From Muribaculaceae bacterium (GTDB lineage: Bacteria; Bacteroidota; Bacteroidia; Bacteroidales; Muribaculaceae): 64,000 nucleotides of DNA. The stretch is from contig JAFQAS010000059.1 of NCBI GenBank assembly GCA_017399915.1, forward strand, positions 51,683 to 115,682, given 5' to 3'. A model generated the notes under the pieces. It saw nothing but the letters and a program-made list of their open reading frames with translations, ran no database searches and was not told the origin of the DNA. Below, in pieces: positions 9,290-19,042 of this stretch (position 1 is the first letter of the stretch; the number at the start of each line of letters is the position of its first letter). The translations under genes and the position numbers were made by a program.

Positions 9290-11479
9290 TTATCTAATAA
9301 ATAATAGTTCTCGATATTTTGGAAGAGGCCAAATCTCATTATCAACCATTAATTCGAGATCGTCAATATATTCGCGAATTTTTTCCATACAAGGTACAAC
9401 AGTGTCGTGATAAGCAAGAGCTTTTTCGCGTTCGCATTCAATGCGATTGGCAACTTTACGAGCCTCAATCATTTTGGCAACTTCATCTTTTGTTTTTGAT
9501 ACATGAGATGCAATACTTTCGATTGTATTTACATCTTGAGTAGACATCGTTTCTCCCTTTTCTCCGCTAAAAAGTGTGCGTAATTTTAAAACATTATCAA
9601 CTAATATTGATTGATAGCGCATAGCAACCGGTACAACGTGGTTAATTGCAAGATCTCCTAAAACTCGAGCCTCAATCTGTATTTTTTTAGTATACATTTC
9701 CCATTTTACTTCGTTACGAGCCTCAAGCTCAATTTTTGTAAATACCCCTGCCTTGCGGAACATTTCAATAGATTGTTCACTTAGATATGCATCGAATATC
9801 TTGGCAGCATTTGTTTCACAATCGAGGCCACGGCGTGCCGCTTCCTCTTTCCATTCGTTGCTATAGCCGTTGCCATCAAAGTGAATCGCTTTAGATTGGC
9901 TTATTAGTTTTTTTATTTCCTCAAGAAGAGCATGGTTGAGTTTTTCTCCGTTGGCAATGCGTGAATCAACTTTTTCCTTGAAATAGTTTAATTGTTCGGC
10001 AACTGCGGCATTGAGGGCAATCATTGCAGAGGCACAATTGGCCGAGGAACCAACTGCGCGGAATTCAAATCTGTTTCCGGTAAAAGCGAATGGAGATGTA
10101 CGATTCCTGTCAGTGTTGTCAACCATAATCTCCGGGATTTGCGACATACCAAGAGAAAGACCTTCTTTGCCAGAGACATTAAATAGCTCGTCGTTGGTGC
10201 TATTTTCTACTTTCTCTAATATTTCGCTAAGTTGCTTTCCTAAGAATATAGATATGATTGCCGGAGGAGCTTCATTTGCTCCAAGACGATGGCAGTTAGT
10301 TGCCGACATTATCGAAGCTTTTAATAGCCCGTTGTGACGATGCACAGCCGCCATTACATTAACTACAAAAGTTATGAATTGAAGATTCCCTATTGGAGTT
10401 TTGCCAGGGGCAAATAATTGAATCCCGGTGTCAGTACCAAGACTCCAGTTGTTGTGTTTCCCCGAGCCATTTACTCCGGCAAATGGCTTTTCGTGTAGCA
10501 ATATGCGGAAATTATGACGACGAGCCACTTCGGCCATTAAAGACATTAGTAATAGGTTGTGGTCATTAGCTAAGTTGGTTTCTTCAAAAATTGGCGCTAA
10601 TTCAAATTGATTTGGAGCGACTTCGTTATGACGAGTTTTGGCTGGAATGCCTAATTTATGGCATTCAATCTCTAAATCGAGCATAAAAGCATCTACTCGA
10701 GATGGAATAGCTCCGAAATAGTGGTCTTCAAGTTGCTGATTTTTCGCACTTTCGTGTCCCATAAGGGTGCGGCCGGTCATGACTAAATCAGGGCGAGCTG
10801 AGTATAGCGATTCATCAACTAAGAAATATTCTTGTTCCCATCCTAAAAAAGATGTAACATGTTTTACATTGGGGTCGAAATATTGAGCAACACCGGTTGC
10901 AGCTTTGTCGACACTGTTAATCGCTCGTAATAGGGGCGCTTTATAATCAAGTGACTCTCCTGTATAAGATATGAATATAGTAGGGATACATAGTGTCTTG
11001 CCAAGGATAAATGCCGGAGAGGATATGTCCCATACAGAATATCCACGAGCTTCAAATGTGTTTCGTATTCCTCCATTAGGAAAACTAGACGCATCGGGTT
11101 CTTGTTGCACAAGTAGCTTCCCTGAAAATTCCTCAACGACACCACCTTTGCCATCTAGATCGATAAACGCATCATGTTTTTCGGCTGTGCCGTCGGTCAA
11201 TGGATGGAACCAATGAGAGTAGTGACGAGCACCATTGTCGATAGCCCAACGTTTCATGCCTTCAGCAACACTATCAGCAATGTCACGCGAGAGTGATTCT
11301 TTATTGTCAATCGCATTTACAAGTGCGTCATATACACTTTGTGGTAAATATTGTGCCATCTTTTGTCGATTAAACACATATTTGCCATAATATTGATTGG
11401 GGCGTTCTGTTGGTATTGCTACATCTACAGCTTTGCGATTATAAGCTTCTTCTACAACTCTGAATCTTAGTTTTGACAT
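9290..11479 (-). CDS. glnN: Glutamine synthetase type III
   Basis: 729 residues, the size of GSIII and much larger than GSI (about 450). The core has the family's ATP/glutamate motif NGSGKHNNWSLGTDTG (about 335-350), in place of the shorter GSI form, and 'NEVAPNQFELAP' (about 285). GSIII makes glutamine from glutamate and ammonia with ATP and is the main ammonium-assimilating synthetase in Bacteroides; it forms dodecamers in the cytoplasm. The N-terminal ~75 residues ('AVDVAIPTERPNQYYGKYVF') and the C-terminal extension are typical of the class. The window also carries glutamate dehydrogenase at 58.7 kb, so both ammonia-fixing enzymes are present. A near-consensus -7 box (TATCTTCG, 11524-11531 on -) lies upstream. 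Confidence 0.97.
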   Translation of the reverse strand: MSKLRFRVVEEAYNRKAVDVAIPTERPNQYYGKYVFNRQKMAQYLPQSVYDALVNAIDNKESLSRDIADSVAEGMKRWAIDNGARHYSHWFHPLTDGTAEKHDAFIDLDGKGGVVEEFSGKLLVQQEPDASSFPNGGIRNTFEARGYSVWDISSPAFILGKTLCIPTIFISYTGESLDYKAPLLRAINSVDKAATGVAQYFDPNVKHVTSFLGWEQEYFLVDESLYSARPDLVMTGRTLMGHESAKNQQLEDHYFGAIPSRVDAFMLDLEIECHKLGIPAKTRHNEVAPNQFELAPIFEETNLANDHNLLLMSLMAEVARRHNFRILLHEKPFAGVNGSGKHNNWSLGTDTGIQLFAPGKTPIGNLQFITFVVNVMAAVHRHNGLLKASIMSATNCHRLGANEAPPAIISIFLGKQLSEILEKVENSTNDELFNVSGKEGLSLGMSQIPEIMVDNTDRNRTSPFAFTGNRFEFRAVGSSANCASAMIALNAAVAEQLNYFKEKVDSRIANGEKLNHALLEEIKKLISQSKAIHFDGNGYSNEWKEEAARRGLDCETNAAKIFDAYLSEQSIEMFRKAGVFTKIELEARNEVKWEMYTKKIQIEARVLGDLAINHVVPVAMRYQSILVDNVLKLRTLFSGEKGETMSTQDVNTIESIASHVSKTKDEVAKMIEARKVANRIECEREKALAYHDTVVPCMEKIREYIDDLELMVDNEIWPLPKYRELLFIR

Positions 11480-11649
11480 TCTCTATTATTATGTTGTTTT
11501 TAATGTAATTCCAAAATACACCACGAAGATACAACTTTTCATGAGAATTATTTCATTTTCTCTCAAATAAAAATAGAGGAAGTTGTATCATTTTACATAA
11601 GAAAGTGGTTGGGTTGCAACCTCAAGAAGATAGTATTATGTGAAAATAG

Positions 11650-11681
11650 TTGTTCTGAATGCATTATTTTTATTAATTTTG
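11650..11681 (+). promoter_or_regulatory. Promoter of the FGE-like gene
   Basis: TAATTTTG at 11674-11681 (-7) and TTG at 11650-11652 (-33), 21 bases apart. The ATG is at 11719. Confidence 0.7.
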
Positions 11682-11718
11682 TAAAAAATAAGAAAAGCTA
11701 ACAAATATCAATAATATT

Positions 11719-12747
11719 ATGAATGATAGTGTAAACAAAGAAGAGGCAACTAATTGTCAGCCACCACAAGTGCCGCAAGATGAACCAATCTCGTCAAATT
11801 CGACAAGTAGGCCAAATAACTCAAGCCAAATGCAAATGAACCCAATTGCGGTTTTGCTTATGAGTTTGGCGATAATAACGTTATTATGTATATGTGGGTA
11901 TTTATTATATGATAAATATATACATAAAGGTGAAAATAGCGAGGGGCCTACAGAGGTGGTTGAAGAAAATGCTACTGATACTATAGCCCAAGAGTTGCAA
12001 TCGATAGAAGAAACGATTAATGGGGTTTCATTTAAGATGATAAAAGTAAAGGGTGGGGCATTTAATATGGGATCATCCTCAGGAGCTTATGATGAACAAC
12101 CAGTGCACCAAGTGACGTTGGACGATTATTATATAGGAGAAACTGAAGTGACGCAATCTTTATGGGAAGCGGTAATGGGAATAAATATTGATTATTATCG
12201 ATGTCAAGCAGAATATGATTTCGGTTGGGTGTGTGATTTGCATGGATTCGGGCCGGAATTCCCTATGTATTATGTGTCGTGGAATGATTGTGTGGAGTTT
12301 GTGGCTAAATTGAATGAGTTAACAGGAAAAACATATAGTTTGCCAACAGAGGCTCAATGGGAATATGCTGCACGTGGAGGTGCTAAATCTCAAGGATATA
12401 TTTATAGTGGGAGTGATTCGGCGAATGATGTGGCTTGGTTTGGAACGACCGTAGATCGAGGCGGAACGTGTTTTCAAGTTAAAACTAAAAATCCTAACGA
12501 GCTAGGCATATACGATATGAGTGGAAATGTGAGGGAATGGTGCAATGATCGCTATAGTGGAAATTACTACTCTATAAGTCCCTCAACAGAACCAAAGGGG
12601 CCATCAACCGGGACGAAAAGAGTGTTACGTGGAGGCTCATGGCGAGATGGAGCCAATGATATTAGGGTGACTAAGAGATTTGACCAAAATACAAGCAAAC
12701 ATTATAATAGGATTGGTTTAAGAGTGGTGCTTAATGGTGTAAAATAA
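11719..12747 (+). CDS. Membrane-anchored FGE-sulfatase (SUMF1-like) domain protein
   Basis: 342 residues. A short polar, Pro/Ser/Asn-rich N-terminus is followed by one membrane helix (about 45-66) and an exported SUMF1-like domain (about 95-340). The domain shows the standard blocks GGAFNMGSSSG, ETEVTQSLWEAVMG, LPTEAQWEYAARGG, GNVREWCNDRY and RVLRGGSWRDG. The C-terminal segment where true formylglycine-generating enzymes carry their two catalytic cysteines reads GGSWRDGANDIRVTKR, without Cys, so sulfatase activation is unlikely. Cysteine-free relatives serve as binding or structural domains (GldK/GldJ-like lipoproteins, C-type-lectin-fold proteins). It stands alone with its own promoter and a strong terminator. 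Confidence 0.88.
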   Translation: MNDSVNKEEATNCQPPQVPQDEPISSNSTSRPNNSSQMQMNPIAVLLMSLAIITLLCICGYLLYDKYIHKGENSEGPTEVVEENATDTIAQELQSIEETINGVSFKMIKVKGGAFNMGSSSGAYDEQPVHQVTLDDYYIGETEVTQSLWEAVMGINIDYYRCQAEYDFGWVCDLHGFGPEFPMYYVSWNDCVEFVAKLNELTGKTYSLPTEAQWEYAARGGAKSQGYIYSGSDSANDVAWFGTTVDRGGTCFQVKTKNPNELGIYDMSGNVREWCNDRYSGNYYSISPSTEPKGPSTGTKRVLRGGSWRDGANDIRVTKRFDQNTSKHYNRIGLRVVLNGVK

Positions 12748-12748
12748 T

Positions 12749-12789
12749 AAATCAAGAGGAATGCTACGTTTTGCATTCCTCTTGATTTT
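12749..12789. terminator. Terminator after the FGE-like gene
   Basis: Stem aatcaagaggaatgc (12750-12764) with gcattcctcttgatt (12773-12787), loop of 8 bases, then TTTTA. Fifteen perfect pairs. Confidence 0.9.
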
Positions 12790-12867
12790 ATGCCGAATCT
12801 CGATAGTTCTTAAATGCTTAATAGAATTATATTTATGTAGATATATGGTGGAGTGAAAAAAAATTAC

Positions 12868-12875
12868 TATCTTTG
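12868..12875 (+). promoter_or_regulatory. -7 element of the glycogen synthase gene
   Basis: TATCTTTG, a full match. It covers an upstream in-frame ATG at 12873, which rules that codon out and fixes the start at 12903. Confidence 0.7.
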
Positions 12876-12902
12876 CACTTTCAAATTTTGAAAATCTACA
12901 AT

Positions 12903-14537
12903 ATGGATAATGCAACGGTAAAGATTGACCTGCTGTTTGAAACAAGTTGGGAGGTTTGTAATAAGATAGGTGGTATATATACTGTTCTATCAACAAAAGC
13001 CAAAACATTACAAAAATTGTATAAGGACAAAACGATTTTCGTTGGACCCGATGTGTGGAGCGAAGAAAATCCGTCGCCTTATTTTGTTGAGTCAAAGACT
13101 CTATTGAAACAGTGGAAATCGCAAGCACAATTGCCCGAGGGGGTGAGCGTGAGAGTGGGACGATGGGATATCCCAGGTAAGCCCATTGTGGTTTTAGTGA
13201 AATTTGATGCTATGTATGCCGTAAAGGATGCATTTTATGGAGATATGTGGAACCGTTATGGTGTAGATTCTCTCCATGCTTATGGCGACTATGATGAAGC
13301 TTGCGCATTTTCTCATGCTGCAGGTTTGGTAATAGAAAGCATCTGTAATTATGAAGGTATAGAAGGAAAAAATGTGATAGCACACTTTGATGAGTGGACC
13401 ACCGGTATGGGGCTTCTTTATGTGAAAAGCTATCTTCCTCAAGTTAAAACTATATTTACAACTCATGCTACAAGCATAGGTCGTAGCATTTGTGGAAACA
13501 ATAAACCATTATATGATTATTTAAAAGGTTATAATGGCGACCAAATGGCAGGTGAGTTGAATATGCAATCAAAACATTCGCTCGAAAAGGCTGCAGCGCA
13601 TAATGCCGATTGTTTTACAACTGTGAGCGAAATTACGGCTATCGAATGTGAGCAATTGCTCGATAAACGCCCTCATGTGGTAACACCTAACGGGTTTGAA
13701 CAAAATTTTGTGCCTGCAAAGACCAAATTTGCAGCTGCACGAGAAACAGCTCGTAAAAACTTGCTTAATGTGGCATCATCACTTGTTGGCCACACATTAA
13801 GCGATGACACATTTATCGTGGCGACATCGGGACGTTGCGAATATCGCAATAAAGGTATCGATCTATTCTTAGACTCTATTGTGCGCTTGGGTGATATTGA
13901 CCCTGAACGAGATATCCTTGCATACGTAATGGTGCCTGCATGGGCAAAGGAACCTCGTGCCGATTTGCAAAAGTCAATGACATTGAAACGCAAAACACGT
14001 CAAGAAGATCCTGTTATCACTCATTGGTTGAATAATCCTAACGAGGATCCAATTATTAACCGCATTCATGGCATTGGCTTTGAAAATGATAAAGACAGCC
14101 GAGTAACTGTGATATATGTCCCATGTTATCTCAACGGCACCGATGGCATCTTTAATCAAAGCTATTATGATTTGTTGATTGGTATGGACGCAACAGTGTT
14201 CCCTTCTTATTATGAACCATGGGGATATACTCCACTCGAAAGTGTGGCGTTTGGTGTACCAACCGTAACAACAACATTATCCGGCTTTGGGCAATGGATC
14301 CTATCTTCATTAAAGAATGAATTTGACGATTGTGGCGTTAACGTTATAGCTCGTGGCGATTTCAACTATAATGAAGTTAGTGAACAAATTGCTCAGTCGT
14401 TGAAATATCTTGTTGATTGTGGTGCTACTGCCTCAGCATCAATTAGCAAAGCCGCAATGAATACAGCAAAACAAGCTTCTTGGTCTAATTTTATAGAATA
14501 CTATTTAGAAGCATTTGAAATTGCATTAAAAAATTAA
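12903..14537 (+). CDS. Glycogen synthase, GT3 (eukaryote-like) family
   Basis: 544 residues. The N-terminus 'LLFETSWEVCNKIGGIYTVL' contains the KxGG-type loop that binds the nucleotide sugar, in the form typical of GT3 glycogen synthases (animal and fungal GYS), not of the bacterial GT5 GlgA. Further marks are HFDEW and 'FTTHATSIGRSI' in the N-domain and 'PSYYEPWGYTPLESVAFGVP' near 430, the E-x7-E region of the catalytic C-domain. It extends alpha-1,4-glucan chains from a nucleotide-activated glucose; Bacteroides species use this type for storage glycogen. The phosphorylase gene follows 54 bases later on the same strand, forming a glycogen turnover pair. The -7 element overlaps the first possible ATG, so translation starts at 12903. 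Confidence 0.95.
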   Translation: MDNATVKIDLLFETSWEVCNKIGGIYTVLSTKAKTLQKLYKDKTIFVGPDVWSEENPSPYFVESKTLLKQWKSQAQLPEGVSVRVGRWDIPGKPIVVLVKFDAMYAVKDAFYGDMWNRYGVDSLHAYGDYDEACAFSHAAGLVIESICNYEGIEGKNVIAHFDEWTTGMGLLYVKSYLPQVKTIFTTHATSIGRSICGNNKPLYDYLKGYNGDQMAGELNMQSKHSLEKAAAHNADCFTTVSEITAIECEQLLDKRPHVVTPNGFEQNFVPAKTKFAAARETARKNLLNVASSLVGHTLSDDTFIVATSGRCEYRNKGIDLFLDSIVRLGDIDPERDILAYVMVPAWAKEPRADLQKSMTLKRKTRQEDPVITHWLNNPNEDPIINRIHGIGFENDKDSRVTVIYVPCYLNGTDGIFNQSYYDLLIGMDATVFPSYYEPWGYTPLESVAFGVPTVTTTLSGFGQWILSSLKNEFDDCGVNVIARGDFNYNEVSEQIAQSLKYLVDCGATASASISKAAMNTAKQASWSNFIEYYLEAFEIALKN

Positions 14538-14591
14538 GTATAGAGATTATATATAGAAGTAAATTAATTCATTTAACAAATTAATATTTTT

Positions 14592-17150
14592 ATGAAACTT
14601 CAAGTAAGTAACACTAATGCTCCTGCATGGCGCGACATTACTGTTAAATCTGAGTTGCCTTCTGAGCTTAAACCCTTGGAAGAGTTGTCAAAAAACCTTT
14701 GGTGGGTTTGGAACAGCGAAGCTAAATCACTTTTCCGTGAATTAAATCGTGAATTGTGGCGTGCAACAGGTGAAAACCCTGTAATGTTGTTGCAACAATT
14801 AAGTTCTGATCGCATTCAAGAAATCATCAAAGACAAAGACTTGATGGCAACCATCAAGAAAGTATATGCTGATTTCAAAGAGTACATGAAGAAACCAATG
14901 CGCAAAGATGTACCTTCAATCTCATATTTCTCTATGGAATATGGTCTTTGCAACTGCTTGAAAATATATTCAGGTGGTCTTGGTGTACTCGCTGGTGACT
15001 ATATTAAAGAAGCATCTGACAGCTGCATCGATATGACTGCAGTTGGTTTCCTTTATCGTCATGGTTACTTTACACAAAGCCTTTCGGTTGATGGCCAACA
15101 AATCGCTAACTACGAGCCTCAAAACTTCAATCAACTTCCAATCGAACAAGTTTGCGATCACAATGGCAAACCTGTAATTCTTGAAGTTCCTTATCCTGGT
15201 CGTATCATCTACTCACACATTTGGCGTGTAAACGTAGGTCGCATGAAATTGTATCTACTCGATACCGACTTTGATATGAACAGCGAATGGGACCGTCCTA
15301 TTACTCACCAACTTTATGGTGGCGACTGGGAAAACCGTATTAAACAAGAATATCTCCTCGGTATCGGTGGTGTTTTGATGTTGAAAAAACTTGGCATTAA
15401 AACTCAACTTTACCACTGCAACGAAGGTCACGCTGCTCTTTTGAACCTTCAACGCCTTGTTGATTATGTTCAAGAAGAACACCTTGACTTCAATGTAGCT
15501 CTTGAAATGGTGCGTGCATCATCTCTTTACACTGTTCATACTCCAGTACCTGCCGGTCACGACTATTTCGATGAAGGTTTGTTCGGCAAATATATGGGTG
15601 AATATCCTGCAAAACTTGGTATCAGCTGGAATGACCTCATCAACATGGGTCGTGAAAATCCAAATACAAACGAACGTTTCTCAATGAGTGTATTCGCTCT
15701 CAACACTTGCCAAGAAGCAAATGGTGTGAGCTGGTTGCACGGTGAAGTATCTAAGAAAATGTTTGCCGGCATTTGGAAAGGTTATAGCTGGGAAGAATCT
15801 CATGTAGGTTATGTAACAAATGGCGTTCATATGCCAACTTGGGCAGCTTCAGAATGGAAACAATTCTATACTGAAAAACTCGGTGCTCAAGTGTTTGAAG
15901 ACCAAAGCAATCCAGAAGCATGGAAAGGTATCTTCAAAGTTAAAGATGAAGAAATTTGGAACATGCGCATGACTTTGAAAAACAAGTTTATCAACTTTGT
16001 TAAACGTGATTTCAAAGAAAAATGGTTGGCTAACCAAGGTGATCCTCAAGCAGTGATGAGCATCGTTGACAAAATCAATCCTAACGCTCTTATCATTGGT
16101 TTCGCTCGTCGTTTTGCTACTTACAAACGCGCTCACCTATTGTTTACCGACCTCGATCGTCTTGCTAAAATCGTTAACAACGAGCAATTCCCTGTTCAAT
16201 TCGTGTTCTCAGGTAAGGCTCACCCTGCCGATGGTGCCGGTCAAGGTCTTATCAAGCGCATCATGGAAATCTCTCGTATGCCTCAATTCCTTGGCAAGAT
16301 TATCTTCCTCGAAGACTATAACATGATTGTTGCAAAACGTCTTGTAACAGGTGTGGATATCTGGTTGAACACTCCAACACGTCCTCTCGAAGCATCTGGT
16401 ACTTCAGGTGAAAAAGCTGAAATGAATGGTGTGCTTAACTTCTCAGTACTTGATGGTTGGTGGTATGAAGGTTATCGCTTCAACGAAAAAGCAGGTTGGG
16501 CTTTGACCGACAAACGTACTTTCACAGACCAAGCACAACAAGATAAACTTGATGCTGCAACTATCTACTCAATGCTCGAAAACGAAATCATTCCATTGTA
16601 TTTCGCTAAGAACTCAAAAGGTTACTCACCTGAGTGGATTCAATACATCAAAGGCTCGATCGGTGACATCGCTCCTAACTTCACTATGAAACGTATGATC
16701 GACGATTATATCGATCGTTTCTATAACAAAGAAGCTGCTCGCACTGCACGTCTTGAAGCAAACGAATATGCTCTTGCAAAAGAAATCGTTGCATGGAAAG
16801 AAAAAGTGGCTGCTGCTTGGGATGGCATCAAAGTATTTGATGTTATCACTGAAGATAGCGGTAATCACACTGTTACCGGTCAACCTTATAGCGTTAAGAT
16901 TATCGTTGACACAAATGGCTTAGGTAAAGATCTTGCTATTGAAAACGTTATCTACAAATCAGAAAATGGTGAAGAAAAACTTTACAACACTATCGACTTT
17001 GAAGTTGTAAAAGAAGAAGGCAATGTGCTCACTTATGAACTTAAGAGCACTCTTACTGATGCCGGTGTGTTCCGTTTTGCATATCGCATCTATCCTAAGA
17101 ACGCTGAGCTTCCTCACCGTCAAGATTTCGCTTATACTCGTTGGGTATAA
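14592..17150 (+). CDS. glgP: Alpha-glucan (glycogen/maltodextrin) phosphorylase
   Basis: 852 residues, matching the alpha-glucan phosphorylase family (the TIGR02094-like form with an N-terminal '[11 protein letters not shown]' block). Landmarks are [27 protein letters not shown], '[16 protein letters not shown]', and [14 protein letters not shown], where Lys608 should carry pyridoxal phosphate. It releases glucose-1-phosphate from glycogen or maltodextrin in the cytoplasm. The last ~90 residues form a beta-rich extension. The gene uses far more C-ending codons (AAC, GAC, ATC, TTC) than its neighbours, a sign of high expression. It follows glycogen synthase and ends in a terminator before the MATE gene. 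Confidence 0.96.
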   Translation: MKLQVSNTNAPAWRDITVKSELPSELKPLEELSKNLWWVWNSEAKSLFRELNRELWRATGENPVMLLQQLSSDRIQEIIKDKDLMATIKKVYADFKEYMKKPMRKDVPSISYFSMEYGLCNCLKIYSGGLGVLAGDYIKEASDSCIDMTAVGFLYRHGYFTQSLSVDGQQIANYEPQNFNQLPIEQVCDHNGKPVILEVPYPGRIIYSHIWRVNVGRMKLYLLDTDFDMNSEWDRPITHQLYGGDWENRIKQEYLLGIGGVLMLKKLGIKTQLYHCNEGHAALLNLQRLVDYVQEEHLDFNVALEMVRASSLYTVHTPVPAGHDYFDEGLFGKYMGEYPAKLGISWNDLINMGRENPNTNERFSMSVFALNTCQEANGVSWLHGEVSKKMFAGIWKGYSWEESHVGYVTNGVHMPTWAASEWKQFYTEKLGAQVFEDQSNPEAWKGIFKVKDEEIWNMRMTLKNKFINFVKRDFKEKWLANQGDPQAVMSIVDKINPNALIIGFARRFATYKRAHLLFTDLDRLAKIVNNEQFPVQFVFSGKAHPADGAGQGLIKRIMEISRMPQFLGKIIFLEDYNMIVAKRLVTGVDIWLNTPTRPLEASGTSGEKAEMNGVLNFSVLDGWWYEGYRFNEKAGWALTDKRTFTDQAQQDKLDAATIYSMLENEIIPLYFAKNSKGYSPEWIQYIKGSIGDIAPNFTMKRMIDDYIDRFYNKEAARTARLEANEYALAKEIVAWKEKVAAAWDGIKVFDVITEDSGNHTVTGQPYSVKIIVDTNGLGKDLAIENVIYKSENGEEKLYNTIDFEVVKEEGNVLTYELKSTLTDAGVFRFAYRIYPKNAELPHRQDFAYTRWV

Positions 17151-17170
17151 TATTAAATCTATTTATAATT

Positions 17171-17207
17171 CACAAAGGGCTATCCGCATGGGGTGGCCCT
17201 TTGTTTG
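17171..17207 (+). terminator. Terminator after glgP
   Basis: Stem acaaagggc (17172-17180) with gccctttgt (17196-17204), loop of 15 bases, followed by a short T run. Moderate strength. Confidence 0.7.
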
Positions 17208-17209
17208 AT

Positions 17210-17224
17210 ATTCTAAATTAGAAT
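17210..17224 (+). promoter_or_regulatory. Perfect palindrome overlapping the MATE start codon
   Basis: attctaa-a-ttagaat has two perfect 7-base arms around one base and runs into the ATG at 17223. It could be an operator for a repressor or a small hairpin over the translation start. No -7 element is seen between the glgP terminator and this site. Confidence 0.4.
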
Positions 17225-18569
17225 GGCAAAACAACTTAACCTAATTGAAGGAAATATATTCGGCGCTTTAACTCGTTTTTCTTTGCCTGTTATATTTGCA
17301 TTGTTTCTACAAGCATTATATGGTGGAATTGACTTGTTGATTGTCGGTCAATTCTCATCTACACCCGAAGTGTCGGGAGTCGCGACGGGTAGTATGTTGA
17401 TGCACACCATTACAATGGTAATAACTGCATTTGCAATGGGAATAACCATTCTTGTAGGTCGACGAATAGGGGAGCGTAACCCAGAAGAAGCCGGACGTAC
17501 AATAGGAGTGGGGATTTATCTATTCCTTATAATTGGATTGGTGTTAAGTGTGGTTACTCTCATTTGCTCAGATTGGTTGTCGATGTTGATGCATGCTCCC
17601 GATGAGGCATTTGAGCAAACTTCAAGCTATGTGGCTATATGCGGTGGTGGCTCGTTGTTTATTGTCGCATATAATGTGCTCGGAAGTATTTTTAGAGGAT
17701 TAGGTGATTCTAAAACACCATTGCTCACAGTTGCAATTGCCTGTGTGTTGAACATTGTGGGTGACTTGATTTTTGTGGCGTTGTTTGATATGGGAGCGGC
17801 GGGAGCGGCTTGGGCCACAGTATTGTCGCAAGCTGTGAGTGTTGTGATTTCTTATATCATCATTCGTCGCATGTCGTTGCCATTTGCATTTAAACGTGAG
17901 TTTATTAGATATGATGCAATGATTGTCGGCCGCATAATGCGATTGGGATCGCCCCTTGCTTTGCAAGAACTATTGGTGGGTGTGTCTTTTTTGATAATTC
18001 AGGTGATAGTTAATGCTATAGGTGTGGTTGAGTCGGCTGGGGTAGGTGTTGCCGAGAAAATATGTGTGTTTATAATGCTATTACCTTCGGGTTATGGTCA
18101 GTCAATGGCGGCCTTTGTTGCACAAAATTATGGCGCACGTCGAATGGATAGAGCAAATAGGGCATTGTTTTATGGGATATTAACTTCGTTATGTGCCGGG
18201 ATAGTTACAGGTTATACCGCCTTTTTTCATGGTGATGTATTATCATCATGGTTTGTTACAGATGCTATGGTTATAGATGCCGCACACAGTTATCTCAAAG
18301 CTTACGCCATCGATTGTATTTTTACAGCATTTTTATTTTGTTTTATGGGGTATTATAATGGTTGTGGCTCGACGTTTTTTGTAATGATACAAGGCATAAT
18401 AGGTGCATTAGGAGTGAGAGTCCCGGCTGTGTTTATAATTAGCAATTTGCCCGATGTGACATTATTTGAAATAGGACTTGCTACACCATTGTCATCTATT
18501 GTACAAATAATTTTATGTATATTTATGTTTGTACCTCTTCATCGCAAAATTAAATTAGAGGTAAATTAA
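17223..18569 (+). CDS. MATE family efflux transporter
   Basis: 448 residues, about twelve membrane helices in two six-helix bundles, the standard MATE size. The N-terminus 'GNIFGALTRFSLPVIFALFLQALYG' and the 'ATGSMLMHTITMVITAFAMG' block match the DinF/NorM-like branch that exports drugs or metabolites against Na+ or H+ at the inner membrane. The substrate cannot be predicted. It stands between the glgP terminator and the Cys/Lys-rich peptide gene; a palindrome covers its start codon. Confidence 0.93.
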   Translation: MAKQLNLIEGNIFGALTRFSLPVIFALFLQALYGGIDLLIVGQFSSTPEVSGVATGSMLMHTITMVITAFAMGITILVGRRIGERNPEEAGRTIGVGIYLFLIIGLVLSVVTLICSDWLSMLMHAPDEAFEQTSSYVAICGGGSLFIVAYNVLGSIFRGLGDSKTPLLTVAIACVLNIVGDLIFVALFDMGAAGAAWATVLSQAVSVVISYIIIRRMSLPFAFKREFIRYDAMIVGRIMRLGSPLALQELLVGVSFLIIQVIVNAIGVVESAGVGVAEKICVFIMLLPSGYGQSMAAFVAQNYGARRMDRANRALFYGILTSLCAGIVTGYTAFFHGDVLSSWFVTDAMVIDAAHSYLKAYAIDCIFTAFLFCFMGYYNGCGSTFFVMIQGIIGALGVRVPAVFIISNLPDVTLFEIGLATPLSSIVQIILCIFMFVPLHRKIKLEVN

Positions 18570-18662
18570 TGGAGATTTTGATATTTTCCATAAATAATAA
18601 CAATCACATGCGAAATATTGTTAAAAATATGGCATAATGTATTGAAATACTAAACTATTATA

Positions 18663-18670
18663 TATTTTTG
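18663..18670 (+). promoter_or_regulatory. -7 element of the Cys/Lys-rich peptide gene
   Basis: TATTTTTG, a TAnnTTTG match. A TTG at 18642-18644 lies 18 bases upstream as a possible -33 box. The leader to the ATG at 18716 is about 41 bases. Confidence 0.6.
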
Positions 18671-18715
18671 TAGTCATATTGTTATATTTAGTAACCAATT
18701 AAATAATTTATTAAG

Positions 18716-18964
18716 ATGAAAAAAATAGTTTTAAGTTTAGCTATAGCAATTATCGCTTCATGTTCTGTATCAGCAATTGCTCAATGTCCTAAAAAATCAG
18801 AATGCGCAAAGACTGAGCAATGTGAAAAGAAAAAAGAATGCAAAAAAGAATGTGACGAAAAATGCGAAAAGAAATGTGACAAAAAATGCGATAAAAAACA
18901 AAAATGTAACAAAAAACAAAATTGCAATAAAAAGCAAGAATGCAAAAAAGCATGTAAAAAATAA
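18716..18964 (+). CDS. Secreted Cys/Lys-ladder peptide
   Basis: 82 residues. A clear signal peptide (about 1-22, ending SAIAQ) leads to a ~60-residue mature peptide made almost only of Lys, Cys, Glu, Asp, Gln and Asn. Twelve cysteines are spaced in a regular pattern: three CX5C steps, four CX3C, three CX5C, one CX3C. The spacer residues are nearly all charged. No family is recognised. The layout suits a metal-binding (metallothionein-like) or disulfide-rich periplasmic peptide; a coding origin is supported by its own promoter, the signal peptide and the terminator that follows. The same stretch read one base over is also open, but that frame lacks a signal peptide. Confidence 0.8.
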   Translation: MKKIVLSLAIAIIASCSVSAIAQCPKKSECAKTEQCEKKKECKKECDEKCEKKCDKKCDKKQKCNKKQNCNKKQECKKACKK

Positions 18965-18984
18965 TTGTCACTTCACAAATAACG

Positions 18985-19018
18985 AAAAGGGAGCAACTAT
19001 GATGTTGTTCCCTTTTTT
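18985..19018 (+). terminator. Terminator after the Cys/Lys-rich peptide gene
   Basis: Stem aaaagggagcaac (18985-18997) with gttgttccctttt (19004-19016), one G-U pair, six-base loop, then T residues. It sits between the peptide gene and the converging ClC gene. Confidence 0.85.
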
Positions 19019-19042
19019 GTTGTAGTAGATATGCCTTAAGAC

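Noticed and set aside
11719..12747. Formylglycine-generating enzyme for sulfatase activation
   Set aside because: The catalytic cysteines are missing and no sulfatase gene is near.
18777..19025. Alternative frame over the Cys/Lys-ladder gene
   Set aside because: It lacks a signal peptide, runs through the terminator and exists only because of the AAA/AAG-rich repeats.
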